Shown one piece after another: positions 1 to 7,315 of a stretch of DNA of 37,645 nt (position 1 is its first letter; each line of letters begins with the position of its first letter). A program made the position numbers and the translations under genes. Source of the DNA: a virus; the IMG/VR virus record IMGVR_UViG_3300034061_001837, positions 1 through 37,645 of that record; one strand, 5' to 3'. The notes beneath the pieces are model-generated. The model was not told the origin of the DNA, made no database searches, and saw only the letters and a list, made by a program, of their open reading frames with translations.

Positions 1-2
1 AA

Positions 3-284
3 GAAAAGATTGGTAGAACTATTAAGTGGGAACTTCAGTTCTCCAAAACCTCTCCAGGGTTCCAGTCTGGTGAGTACGATTTTTATTTTAGAGGTGACGA
101 CATTGGTCTTGATACCATTGGTGATTTAGTTACTACCGCAGAACTAAACGGTATTGTAGAACGTACAGGTGCCTGGTACATACTTCCTGATGGAACAAAA
201 GTGCAGGGCAAGGAAGCGTTTGTTAATCGTGTAAGAGAGGATCTTGACTTGCAAGAATCAATCAAGGCTAAACTAAATGGCTAA
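3..284 (+). CDS. recA: RecA recombinase, C-terminal fragment
   Basis: The open frame enters from the left edge of the window and ends at TAA, so only about 93 C-terminal residues are seen. They match the end of the RecA core and its C-terminal domain: a GRTIKWELQFSK segment, a DIGLDTIGDL stretch and the characteristic G-A-W-Y block followed by a charged helical tail. RecA promotes strand exchange during phage recombination and repair. The ATP-binding core is not in the window, so activity cannot be judged. The next gene starts inside its last codons, as in a translationally coupled operon that leads into resolvase and exonuclease genes. Confidence 0.75.
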   Translation, partial: EKIGRTIKWELQFSKTSPGFQSGEYDFYFRGDDIGLDTIGDLVTTAELNGIVERTGAWYILPDGTKVQGKEAFVNRVREDLDLQESIKAKLNG

Positions 285-453
285 CTATAGTATATATCCA
301 GGTAAGTTTCTTTGTAAAACTTGCAAAAAAGAAGTAAAGACCATGAGAGTTTATTTGGATACTGGAATGGCTTCTTGGATGTGCAATGAAAAACACTTGT
401 CAGAAATTATGCTGTTTAAAAAGGGATATAAGAAAGTAAAACAAGATGACTGA
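277..453 (+). CDS. Small zinc-ribbon-like protein (58 aa)
   Basis: A short ORF that begins with ATG overlapping the end of recA and ends with an ATGACTGA overlap onto the next gene, so it is read as part of the recombination operon. It has a CKTC pair near residues 13-16 and a C-x3-H near residues 36-40, a spacing compatible with one zinc site. The rest is basic. No family is recognised and the function is unknown; a nucleic-acid-binding accessory is only a guess. Confidence 0.6.
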   Translation: MANYSIYPGKFLCKTCKKEVKTMRVYLDTGMASWMCNEKHLSEIMLFKKGYKKVKQDD

Positions 454-733
454 GAAAAGCGAAAGCAAGAGAATAGGTGCCAAGCAGCACAAGAACTCTG
501 GTCGTAACACCCAAAAGGGAGATGCTTCCTGGAAAAATTTTGTTGTAGACTTTAAAGAAGTTGGCAAGTCTTTTACATTAAACAAAGAGGTTTGGGCTAA
601 GGCTACCACAGATGCCATGAAGAATGGAAAGGACCCAGCCATCGTGGTCGTAATTGGCGAGGGCAATTCAAAGGTCAGACTTGCTATAATTGAGATGAGT
701 ATTTTAGAACAAATTTCAGAGGATGGTGTATAA
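446..733 (+). CDS. Holliday junction resolvase-like / PD-(D/E)XK-fold nuclease candidate
   Basis: A 95-residue basic protein with the pattern N-S-G-R then K-G-D-A, a beta-strand FVVDFKE and a helix NKEVWAKATTDAMKNG, followed by AIVVVIGEG. This order (glycine-rich start, acidic residue, strand carrying D/E and K, helix, strand) resembles small phage proteins annotated as Holliday junction resolvases of the restriction-endonuclease fold. It overlaps the upstream gene by eight bases and sits between recA and a Cas4-like exonuclease, which fits recombination. A second, RuvC-type resolvase lies 2 kb downstream, so the two may act on different substrates. The assignment rests on motif order only. 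Confidence 0.5.
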   Translation: MTEKSESKRIGAKQHKNSGRNTQKGDASWKNFVVDFKEVGKSFTLNKEVWAKATTDAMKNGKDPAIVVVIGEGNSKVRLAIIEMSILEQISEDGV

Positions 734-740
734 TAGTATT
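729..740 (+). promoter_or_regulatory. Leaderless promoter of the 741 gene
   Basis: A perfect TATAAT -10 box (729-734) is followed by six bases and then ATG at 741. The box overlaps the stop codon of the upstream gene. The spacing implies transcription starting at or within a base of the A of ATG, and it selects 741 over the in-frame codon at 723 as the start. Confidence 0.65.
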
Positions 741-1436
741 ATGAACACAGGACATGAGCCAAAAAATAAAATAGTTCCACATATCATTAAAAACTTTTTT
801 TCTGATGAAGAAATAGAGGTTTTGCAAGCAATCATAAAGTATCAAAAGAGTGCTAAAGATTTAGATGCCTTTTATGCACCAATGATTCTGCCTGACCTAT
901 CAAGAATGCAGATAGAGGTAATGTACCCAGAACATATAAGAAGAAAACTTGAAATTTTTGCTTCAGAGATGGTCGGGGAAGAAGTCTTTATGTACCATAA
1001 CAGTTACCTAAGTTACAATAAAGAACACAACACTGGGTCAAACCCAAAGTTACCAGTACACTATGATTCAGATAATTATTTTTCTAAACTAACAATTGAT
1101 TATCAGTTAGGGGCTAATATAGATTGGCCCATAGTGATTGAAAATGAAAGTTTTAACCTTCAGTATGGAGATCTTCTTGTATTCTGGGGTGCTGGTCAAG
1201 TGCATTGGAGAGAGCCTGTATTGTTTAAACAAGGAGATAACACTGAGGTTTTGACAATGCACTTTTCAACAAAAGAAGATTTTGAAAAGTTAAACATTGC
1301 TGCTCGTGATCCAGAAAAAAGAAAACAGAGATTGGCGACTTGGCAGGCAGATCCATTATTTGCACAATACAATAAAGATTTTTTTGAAAAAGAAGATGCG
1401 CTATTAAACTTTAAAGTTCTTAAAAAAGGAAACTAA
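741..1436 (+). CDS. 2-oxoglutarate/Fe(II)-dependent oxygenase family protein
   Basis: A 231-residue protein with the double-stranded beta-helix iron site: H107-x-D109 (VHYDSD) and a distal His in GQVHWRE (H155). The segment QYGDLLVFWGAGQVHW matches the G-D-L-x-x-F-P-x-x-x-x-H strand pair of prolyl-4-hydroxylase-like enzymes. The usual Arg or Lys ten residues after the distal His is not clear; K163 is a candidate. Substrate unknown. The start at 741 is chosen because a TATAAT box sits six bases upstream. The C-terminal 50 residues are charged and helical, an addition to the oxygenase core. Confidence 0.7.
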   Translation: MNTGHEPKNKIVPHIIKNFFSDEEIEVLQAIIKYQKSAKDLDAFYAPMILPDLSRMQIEVMYPEHIRRKLEIFASEMVGEEVFMYHNSYLSYNKEHNTGSNPKLPVHYDSDNYFSKLTIDYQLGANIDWPIVIENESFNLQYGDLLVFWGAGQVHWREPVLFKQGDNTEVLTMHFSTKEDFEKLNIAARDPEKRKQRLATWQADPLFAQYNKDFFEKEDALLNFKVLKKGN

Positions 1437-1742
1437 ATGCAAAATGAAGTTACAACAATAGACATGGTAAATGGTTTGTCAGAGATTGCAGACTATATGG
1501 AAGATGAGGAGTTGACCACAGCACTCACATTCATTGCTAAGATAATCATTAAGCCTGATATACCGCTTAATGTGGCTACAGTAGAGATTGTACGGCTACA
1601 GGCAATCGCTGCTAAGATGGCTTTTAAGGCGACATGGATGGCCAATGTGGATAAGTCAGATCGTGGTAAAAAGAATCTTTATTATACGGCAGCAGAATCC
1701 ATTAACAATCTAGTGTCTGCATTAAAATATATAACTCGATAG
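1437..1742 (+). CDS. Hypothetical helical phage protein (101 aa)
   Basis: It starts immediately after the stop of the oxygenase gene (TAAATG), so it is co-translated. The protein is acidic at the N-terminus and basic at the C-terminus, predicted all-helical, with no cysteines, signal peptide or membrane segment. It lies just before the Cas4-like exonuclease. No family is recognised; a partner or scaffold for the recombination proteins is conceivable but not shown. Confidence 0.6.
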   Translation: MQNEVTTIDMVNGLSEIADYMEDEELTTALTFIAKIIIKPDIPLNVATVEIVRLQAIAAKMAFKATWMANVDKSDRGKKNLYYTAAESINNLVSALKYITR

Positions 1743-1747
1743 TCTGC

Positions 1748-1753
1748 TATACT
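1748..1753 (+). promoter_or_regulatory. Probable -10 box (extended, TGCTATACT)
   Basis: A TGC-TATACT extended -10 lies 25 bases before the ATG of the Cas4-like gene, giving a leader of roughly 19 bases. A second TATACT directly follows, so the exact start is unclear. Confidence 0.4.
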
Positions 1754-1778
1754 TATACTAATAGAAACGAGAAAATTA

Positions 1779-2594
1779 ATGACGAAAAATTTACTGCACA
1801 CTGTTATGATTAAGCCAGAAGAAAAACCAGTTCATCGTATGGATATCGCTGGACTTGAAGCAAAGATTAAAGAAGGATACACGATTACTCGTGTAGATAA
1901 GCATACAACCAAGAAGACTTTTGCTCCATCCACCATTGCTTATGGTCACGGAGAGTGTGCAAGATATTGGTACCTTGCATTTGATGGTCAGGTTTTTGAA
2001 GATAATGCAGACGCATACGCATCAGCAAATATGACTGCTGGTACTTTATCACATGCAAGAATTCAAAACGCAATGCTAAATGCTGGTATTGTTAAGGTTT
2101 TCCGTGATGAAAATAATGAAGCAACAACAGAGTTTAAGATTATAAATGAAGATCCTCCTATCTTTGGGTATGGGGATGTCATGTTTAATTGGCAAGAAGA
2201 AGAACTCATTGGTGAAATTAAAACAATGATGAACGAAGGGTTTGAATATAGAAAGGCATCTGGAAAAGCCAAGACTGGTCACTTGATGCAACTACTTATC
2301 TATATGAAGATCTTAAAGAAACCAACAGGTGTCATGATTTATGAAAATAAAAATAATCATGAACTTCTTTTGATACCTGTAGATGTAAACGATCATTACC
2401 GTCGGTGGGTAGACCAGGCATTTGATTGGATGAGACTAGTTCGAAAGACATGGGAAGATAGAACCCTGCCAAACAAAAACTATAGATCAAATTCCAAGAT
2501 ATGCAAGTCATGCCCAATTAAAAAAGCATGTGAGTCTGCAGGTCCAGGCGTACTAAAAATAGCGCCCTTGGAGATTCTCGGTGAAGAATTGTAA
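1779..2594 (+). CDS. Cas4/RecB-family exonuclease with Fe-S cluster motif
   Basis: A 271-residue PD-(D/E)XK nuclease. Visible motifs: a Cys in GHGECARYWY, a His in LSHARIQ, Asp in IFGYGDVMF, the E-x-K core in GEIKTM, a Gln-Tyr motif in LMQLLIYMKIL, and a C-terminal ICKSCPIKKAC cluster. Together with the N-terminal Cys this gives the four cysteines that bind a 4Fe-4S cluster in Cas4 and AddB-type nucleases. Phage Cas4-like proteins resect DNA ends in recombination. The neighbours (RecA, resolvases) fit that role; no CRISPR genes are present. Confidence 0.82.
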   Translation: MTKNLLHTVMIKPEEKPVHRMDIAGLEAKIKEGYTITRVDKHTTKKTFAPSTIAYGHGECARYWYLAFDGQVFEDNADAYASANMTAGTLSHARIQNAMLNAGIVKVFRDENNEATTEFKIINEDPPIFGYGDVMFNWQEEELIGEIKTMMNEGFEYRKASGKAKTGHLMQLLIYMKILKKPTGVMIYENKNNHELLLIPVDVNDHYRRWVDQAFDWMRLVRKTWEDRTLPNKNYRSNSKICKSCPIKKACESAGPGVLKIAPLEILGEEL

Positions 2595-2865
2595 ATTTTG
2601 TGATAACAACTTTAGTCAATCAGTATCTTACCAAATATACTGTTCTCCAGAGTGTAGAGATCTAGCAACAAAAGAAAAGATTGCTGAGAGGTATTTACAT
2701 TCAAAAAGACAAAAAAGAAGGGGGAAGACAAGACTTTGCAGATCTTGCTCTTCTCCACTCTCTATATATAACGATGATGCAATATGCTCTTCTTGTGCAA
2801 TAAATCCAGACGCAGTTAAAAAAGCAATTAAACAAATAAAGGGTAAAACAAATGGTAAAGAATAA
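2581..2865 (+). CDS. Double zinc-ribbon protein (94 aa)
   Basis: It starts with GTG inside the end of the exonuclease gene (14-base overlap) and ends overlapping the RuvC-like gene. It carries two cysteine sets: CKFC with YCSPEC in the N-terminal 30 residues, and CRSC with ICSSC in the second half, separated by a very basic linker (KRQKRRGK). This looks like two zinc ribbons joined by a DNA- or RNA-binding patch. Function unknown; the position between two recombination nucleases suggests an accessory role. Confidence 0.65.
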   Translation: MKNCKFCDNNFSQSVSYQIYCSPECRDLATKEKIAERYLHSKRQKRRGKTRLCRSCSSPLSIYNDDAICSSCAINPDAVKKAIKQIKGKTNGKE

Positions 2866-3430
2866 GTGGGGGCTAGAACTAAAGCCACAAAGAATTTGTG
2901 CTATTGATGCCAGCACTAATAGCCTTGCTTTCGCCCTGTTTAATGGAGATGAACTTGAGTCCATCGGCAAGATAAATTTTGAAGGAAATGATGTCTATGA
3001 AAAAGTTATGGATGCTGGTAAAAAAGTAAAAGCATTTTTTGATATATATGGTGGGTTTGAAGCAATCATTATTGAGCACACTGTATTTATGAATAGCCCC
3101 AAGACAGCAGCGGATCTTGCATTGGTCCAAGGAGCAATTCTCGGATCAGCAGGACAAACTGGAACTAAGATTATAGGAAAAGTTTCTCCCATTACTTGGC
3201 AAAACTATATTGGTAATAAGAAAATATCAAAGGATGAGCAACTGCTTATTCGTTCGCAGCATCCAGACAAATCTGTTTCATGGTATAAAGGCTATGAAAG
3301 AAATCTAAGAAAAGAAAGAACTATTAGGTTTATCAATACTATTTATGATAGGTCTATTACTGATAACGATGTAGCAGATGCTTGCGGTATTGGACATTGG
3401 GCAATCAAGAATTGGGAGAAGGCAATATGA
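2852..3430 (+). CDS. RuvC-like Holliday junction resolvase
   Basis: A 192-residue RNase H-fold nuclease. The catalytic acidic residues are visible: D19 in ICAIDAST, E75 in AIIIEHT, and the C-terminal pair D173/D176 in DNDVADACG. The order and spacing match RuvC-type resolvases, which cut four-way junctions symmetrically. In phages these enzymes debranch replicating DNA before packaging. It overlaps both neighbours (14 bases upstream, ATGA downstream), so it belongs to the recombination operon. Confidence 0.8.
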   Translation: MVKNKWGLELKPQRICAIDASTNSLAFALFNGDELESIGKINFEGNDVYEKVMDAGKKVKAFFDIYGGFEAIIIEHTVFMNSPKTAADLALVQGAILGSAGQTGTKIIGKVSPITWQNYIGNKKISKDEQLLIRSQHPDKSVSWYKGYERNLRKERTIRFINTIYDRSITDNDVADACGIGHWAIKNWEKAI

Positions 3431-4482
3431 CAACACTAGTATCAATAATTTCTTACAAAGAGGGAGACCTATTAGGGACAGTGCTTGACTGCTACTCTAA
3501 AGCAAAAGACAAGGATAGTCTATTCTTTTCTATAGTTGAAGAGCATTTTCCAGAATTTTATTCAGATCTTAGTTTTATACCAGAAGACCAGTTGCTATAT
3601 AGAAAGTTTGACTTATCTGAGTACAGGGGTATACTGTGGGCAAGAGACCTAACAACAAAAGATTTACCAGTTGAATTTGATCATGTTTTGTTTATATGTG
3701 GGCATACCAGGTTTGAGCAAGATTGGGATGTAACATGCCTAGAAGAATATGCAAAAGCAAAAGCAAAATCTGAAACAGGGAAAGCCATTCTAACACTTTG
3801 TCCTCCAGATTTTGAGTACAACGAAGACTGGTCTATTAGATATAAAGATAAGGTAAAAACAAACTTGTACCACCCATCAATAACTGGCTGGGACCCACGA
3901 CTACAAAAAGTCACAGACTTTATTCCAGGGTACTGGTTCCCAGTTGGAAGTGTACCACCTGAAGATGGAGATGTTCATGAAAACTATTGGGTACATTTTA
4001 CCTGGTGCTTTTCAGAAAAATCATATGTTGATGAGGTTCCTTTAGATCCAGAGATGAACTTTAACGGAGAAGAGCCTTATGTTTCCTTACAGTCTTGGGG
4101 TAGAGGTTGGAGAATGTTTGCAACATCAAAAATATTTGCCTACCATCATCTTTCAAGAAAGTATCCAGGGGAGAGATTAAGCAGATATAACACTGCAAGA
4201 CCATGGGCAGACGATAAAAAGAAAGATCACTGGGAGCACTCAAGAAAGGCAATGTTAAAACTTAACTTGCTTTTTTCTGGAAGACTGACTGGTATGCACG
4301 GAGATATCTCTTTGGATGTTGTTCAAGAATATTGCAGAAGAAGTGGCATTAATTTAAGAATGACAGAATACAATCCAGAATATGATAAGGTTGATGGGTA
4401 CCAGCACATGATGGGCATCAGAGATCAAGAGCCAGTAAAGAGAGAAGATCTTGACTGGAAGGTCCCAGGAGTTGACAAATAA
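3427..4482 (+). CDS. GT60-like (Skp1 hydroxyproline GlcNAc-transferase type) glycosyltransferase
   Basis: The protein (351 aa) follows the pattern of the PF11397 GlcNAc transferase family. It has SIISYKE at the N-terminus, a Y-R-G-I-L-W-A-R-D-L segment (66-75), LFICGHTRFEQDWD (88-101), then VPLDPEMNFNGEEP (204-217) and FAYHHLSR (237-244). In characterised eukaryotic members the enzyme adds GlcNAc to hydroxyproline of Skp1 made by a prolyl-4-hydroxylase. The metal-binding triad, usually D-S-H, reads C-G-H here, so catalysis or metal binding may differ. The ATGA start overlaps the RuvC-like stop. Several prolyl-hydroxylase-like genes in this window make the pairing notable. Confidence 0.75.
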   Translation: MTTLVSIISYKEGDLLGTVLDCYSKAKDKDSLFFSIVEEHFPEFYSDLSFIPEDQLLYRKFDLSEYRGILWARDLTTKDLPVEFDHVLFICGHTRFEQDWDVTCLEEYAKAKAKSETGKAILTLCPPDFEYNEDWSIRYKDKVKTNLYHPSITGWDPRLQKVTDFIPGYWFPVGSVPPEDGDVHENYWVHFTWCFSEKSYVDEVPLDPEMNFNGEEPYVSLQSWGRGWRMFATSKIFAYHHLSRKYPGERLSRYNTARPWADDKKKDHWEHSRKAMLKLNLLFSGRLTGMHGDISLDVVQEYCRRSGINLRMTEYNPEYDKVDGYQHMMGIRDQEPVKREDLDWKVPGVDK

Positions 4483-4486
4483 CATC

Positions 4487-4642
4487 ATGGCTGCTAAACT
4501 ATATACAAGTGAAACCTTTATGCGTAAGAGATATCTTATGGATAAGAAGACACCAGAAGAAATTGCAAAAGAATGTGGGTGCTCCTTAGAGACCATCTAT
4601 GTTTACCTTGCTAAATTTGGATTAAGGAAATCAAAGCGATGA
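4487..4642 (+). CDS. Small helix-turn-helix protein (51 aa)
   Basis: Starts at ATG 4487, four bases after the glycosyltransferase stop. Residues 22-45 (TPEEIAKECGCSLETIYVYL) form a clear helix-turn-helix like those of sigma-70 region 4 or small resolvase-type DNA binders, preceded by a basic segment. It lies upstream of the terminase genes, so control of late genes or binding of a packaging site are both possible. Ends with an ATGA overlap onto the next ORF. Confidence 0.65.
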   Translation: MAAKLYTSETFMRKRYLMDKKTPEEIAKECGCSLETIYVYLAKFGLRKSKR

Positions 4643-4761
4643 AAAAGATTAAATATATTTTGTTTGTAGTGTCTTTAGTGGCAGCAGTTGGTGTTTCATA
4701 TGCAACAATAACCTTAAAGGGGATGCCAGATACTTTTGAAATGGAGGACGACGATGAGTGA
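4639..4761 (+). CDS. Small membrane-anchored peptide (40 aa)
   Basis: Begins in an ATGA overlap with the HTH gene. A lysine-rich start is followed by about 18 hydrophobic residues (ILFVVSLVAAVGVSYA) and an acidic tail EMEDDDE. This is either an N-in membrane anchor or a cleavable signal. The next start codon lies inside its last codons. Function unknown. Confidence 0.55.
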   Translation: MKKIKYILFVVSLVAAVGVSYATITLKGMPDTFEMEDDDE

Positions 4762-4996
4762 AAATTTAAACATAACAGTTGATCAAGTAAATAACCCAAG
4801 GCACTATACTTCTGATCCATCTGGTATTGAGTGTATCGAGATTACACGTCACCGTAATTTTAATATAGGAAATGCTTTCAAGTATCTTTGGAGAGCAGGA
4901 CTTAAAGATGAGGAAAAAACTATTCAGGATTTAGAGAAGGCAATTTTTTATATCAAGGATGAAATTAATAGACTAGAGGGCAAACATGTCAACTGA
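4754..4996 (+). CDS. DUF3310 family protein
   Basis: Start chosen at ATG 4754 because a GGAGG ribosome-binding site (4743-4747) lies seven bases upstream. The 80-residue protein shows the DUF3310 pattern: N-P-R-H-Y near the start, G-I-E-C-I-E-I, then FNIGNAFKYLWRAGLK and a DLEKAIFYI helix. This family is widespread in phages, often annotated as a nucleotide-kinase-like protein, with no settled function. It overlaps the terminase small subunit gene by eleven bases. Confidence 0.78.
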   Translation: MSENLNITVDQVNNPRHYTSDPSGIECIEITRHRNFNIGNAFKYLWRAGLKDEEKTIQDLEKAIFYIKDEINRLEGKHVN

Positions 4997-5522
4997 AGAT
5001 GATCTAGTCAAGCATCTTGACCAAGTTAATCAGGTTGTAGAGGAGTATCTAAAAGGAAATGATCCTACCGTAATCTCAAAGCAGTTATCAATTCCACGAC
5101 AAAAAGTTGTCACACTTATTAATGAGTGGAAGGTTATGGCATCTGCTAATGATGCTATTCGTGCTCGTGCCAAAGAAGCACTTGCTGCAGCAGACACACA
5201 CTACAGTAAGTTAGTTTCTCGTACATACGAAGTTATTGATGAGGCATCAATGACAAATAATCTTAGCGCAAAGACTGCTGCTATTAAACTTGTAATGGAT
5301 ATTGAGTCTAAGCGTATTGACATGCTACAAAAGGCTGGACTTCTTGAGAACAAAGAACTTGCAGAAGAGATGATGGAAATTGAAAAGCGTCAAGAAATCC
5401 TTGTTCTTATTCTAAAAGATATTGCTTCAGAATACCCACAGGTTCGTGATGAGATTATGCGTAGGCTTTCTTCATTTGCAAAAGACAACGAGGTGATTAC
5501 AGTTGTCCACGATGTTCAATGA
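4986..5522 (+). CDS. terS: Terminase small subunit (probable)
   Basis: A 178-residue protein directly upstream of, and overlapping, the large terminase gene. Residues 20-50 contain a helix-turn-helix-like segment (DPTVISKQLSIPRQKVVTLI), as expected for recognition of the packaging site. The middle is an alanine-rich helical oligomerisation region and the C-terminus is helical and acidic. Terminase small subunits diverge strongly, so the call rests on size, the HTH, the helical build and gene order. Confidence 0.7.
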   Translation: MSTEDDLVKHLDQVNQVVEEYLKGNDPTVISKQLSIPRQKVVTLINEWKVMASANDAIRARAKEALAAADTHYSKLVSRTYEVIDEASMTNNLSAKTAAIKLVMDIESKRIDMLQKAGLLENKELAEEMMEIEKRQEILVLILKDIASEYPQVRDEIMRRLSSFAKDNEVITVVHDVQ

Positions 5523-7299
5523 GTTTTTAGAAGCACTGCAAGATGATCATTTTCAAGAGATTCCAGTAGATGCAAGAACATTTGTTGAGGGTGAGGCATA
5601 CCTTGGACAGCCACCCCTGTCTGATATACAGTACGATATTGTAGAAGCCATGAGCCAGATCTATCGTAAAGAAGATTTGATAAATATTATGGGGGAAGAA
5701 AAAGGAACTCAGTACTACAGCAAGTACACTAAGAACGAAATCATTCTGCAACTTGGAAAGGGATCTGGAAAAGATTTCACATCAACCGTAGCATGTTCAT
5801 ATATAGTATATAAACTATTATGTCTTAAAGACCCAGCAAAGTATTTTGGTAAGCCCTCTGGAGATGCTATTGACCTTATCAATGTTGCTATTAACGCTCA
5901 ACAAGCAAAGAATGTTTTCTTTAAAGGTTTTAAGTCAAAGATTGAAAGATCCCCTTGGTTTGCAGGAAAGTATAACGCTAAGGCAGACTCAGTTGAGTTT
6001 GATAAATCTATTACGGTATACTCTGGTCACTCAGAGCGTGAGTCACATGAGGGTTTGAACTTGTTGCTTGCAGTTCTTGATGAGATTTCTGGTTTTGCAT
6101 CTGAAGTTGGAACAGGTAATGAACAGGGGAAGACTGCTGACAATATCTATAAGGCTTTTCGTGGTTCAGTAGACTCTCGCTTCCCTGACCTTGGCAAGGT
6201 TGTTTTGCTTTCATTCCCAAGATATCCAGGCGACTTTATTTCAGAAAGATATGATGATGTTGTTGCTGAAAAAGAAGTCATAGAAAGAACACACAAGTTT
6301 ACTATTAATCCATTGCTTCCAGAAGATAGCCCAGACAATACATTTGAAATTTCGTGGGACGAAGATCAAATCACATCATACAAATATCCAGGAGTGTTTG
6401 CACTAAAAAGACCTACATGGGAAGTAAATCCTACTCGGAAGATTGATGACTTTATGATTGCGTTCATGACAGACCTTGGAGATGCCATGATGCGTTTTGC
6501 ATGTGTCCCAACATTTGCTTCAGATGCATTTTTTAAGCAGGTAGAAAAAGTAAGAGCCTGTATGACATTAAGAAACCCAGTGGATACATTTAAAAGGTTT
6601 GATGAATCATTTAAGCCAGACCCAACAAAGAAATATTATGTTCATGCTGACCTTGCACAGAAACACGATAAATGTGCGGTAGCAATTGCTCACGTAGAAA
6701 AGTGGGTAAATATACAAGTAATCAATAACTATGAACAAGTAGCACCTATCGTAATAGTAGATGCAGTAGCATGGTGGGAGCCAAAAGTTGAAGGTCCTGT
6801 TAATCTTTCTGAGGTTAAGCAGTGGATTCAAAACCTTAGAAGGCTTGGGTTTGATATTGGAATGGTTTCGTTTGACCGTTGGCAATCTTTTGATATTCAA
6901 AATGAGTTAAAGCAGGTAGGAATGAAAACTGATACTGTTTCTGTTGCCAAGAAGCACTATGAAGATATGGCCATGCTTGTATATGAGGAAAGACTTGCTA
7001 TGCCTGCAATTGATTTATTATTTGATGAACTAACACAGTTAAAGATTATGAAAAATGATAGAGTTGACCACCCCCGCAAAAAGTCAAAGGACTTGGCTGA
7101 TGCTGTGTGTGGAGCAATATTTGGGGCAATATCACATACCCCAAAAAATATAGACACTGAAGTAGAGGTTCATACTTTTAAGGATAGACCAAAAACTCCA
7201 GAGGAGCAATTTGACTTAGAAAGTCGCAATGTGATACAATATAAACCTAGCCAAATAAAAGACATCGAAGATTATTTGGATGGACTAAAAACACTATAA
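5512..7299 (+). CDS. terL: Terminase large subunit (ATPase/nuclease)
   Basis: Start taken at ATG 5512 rather than TTG 5503. The 595-residue protein has an N-terminal motor with Walker A GKGSGKD (82-88) and Walker B AVLDE (187-191). The C-terminal RNase H-like nuclease shows acidic residues in YYVHADLAQKHD, in MVSFDRWQSFD and in KSKDLADAV. It drives DNA into the prohead and cuts concatemers. Its presence identifies the window as a tailed-phage genome. The downstream gene is not the portal, so the structural genes must lie elsewhere. Confidence 0.92.
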   Translation: MFNEFLEALQDDHFQEIPVDARTFVEGEAYLGQPPLSDIQYDIVEAMSQIYRKEDLINIMGEEKGTQYYSKYTKNEIILQLGKGSGKDFTSTVACSYIVYKLLCLKDPAKYFGKPSGDAIDLINVAINAQQAKNVFFKGFKSKIERSPWFAGKYNAKADSVEFDKSITVYSGHSERESHEGLNLLLAVLDEISGFASEVGTGNEQGKTADNIYKAFRGSVDSRFPDLGKVVLLSFPRYPGDFISERYDDVVAEKEVIERTHKFTINPLLPEDSPDNTFEISWDEDQITSYKYPGVFALKRPTWEVNPTRKIDDFMIAFMTDLGDAMMRFACVPTFASDAFFKQVEKVRACMTLRNPVDTFKRFDESFKPDPTKKYYVHADLAQKHDKCAVAIAHVEKWVNIQVINNYEQVAPIVIVDAVAWWEPKVEGPVNLSEVKQWIQNLRRLGFDIGMVSFDRWQSFDIQNELKQVGMKTDTVSVAKKHYEDMAMLVYEERLAMPAIDLLFDELTQLKIMKNDRVDHPRKKSKDLADAVCGAIFGAISHTPKNIDTEVEVHTFKDRPKTPEEQFDLESRNVIQYKPSQIKDIEDYLDGLKTL

Positions 7300-7315
7300 A
7301 CAAGGAGAATATCGA

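Noticed and set aside
1779-2594. Cas4-like gene as a sign of a CRISPR system
   Set aside because: No cas1/cas2, effector or spaced repeats are present. Stand-alone Cas4-like exonucleases are usual in phage recombination modules.
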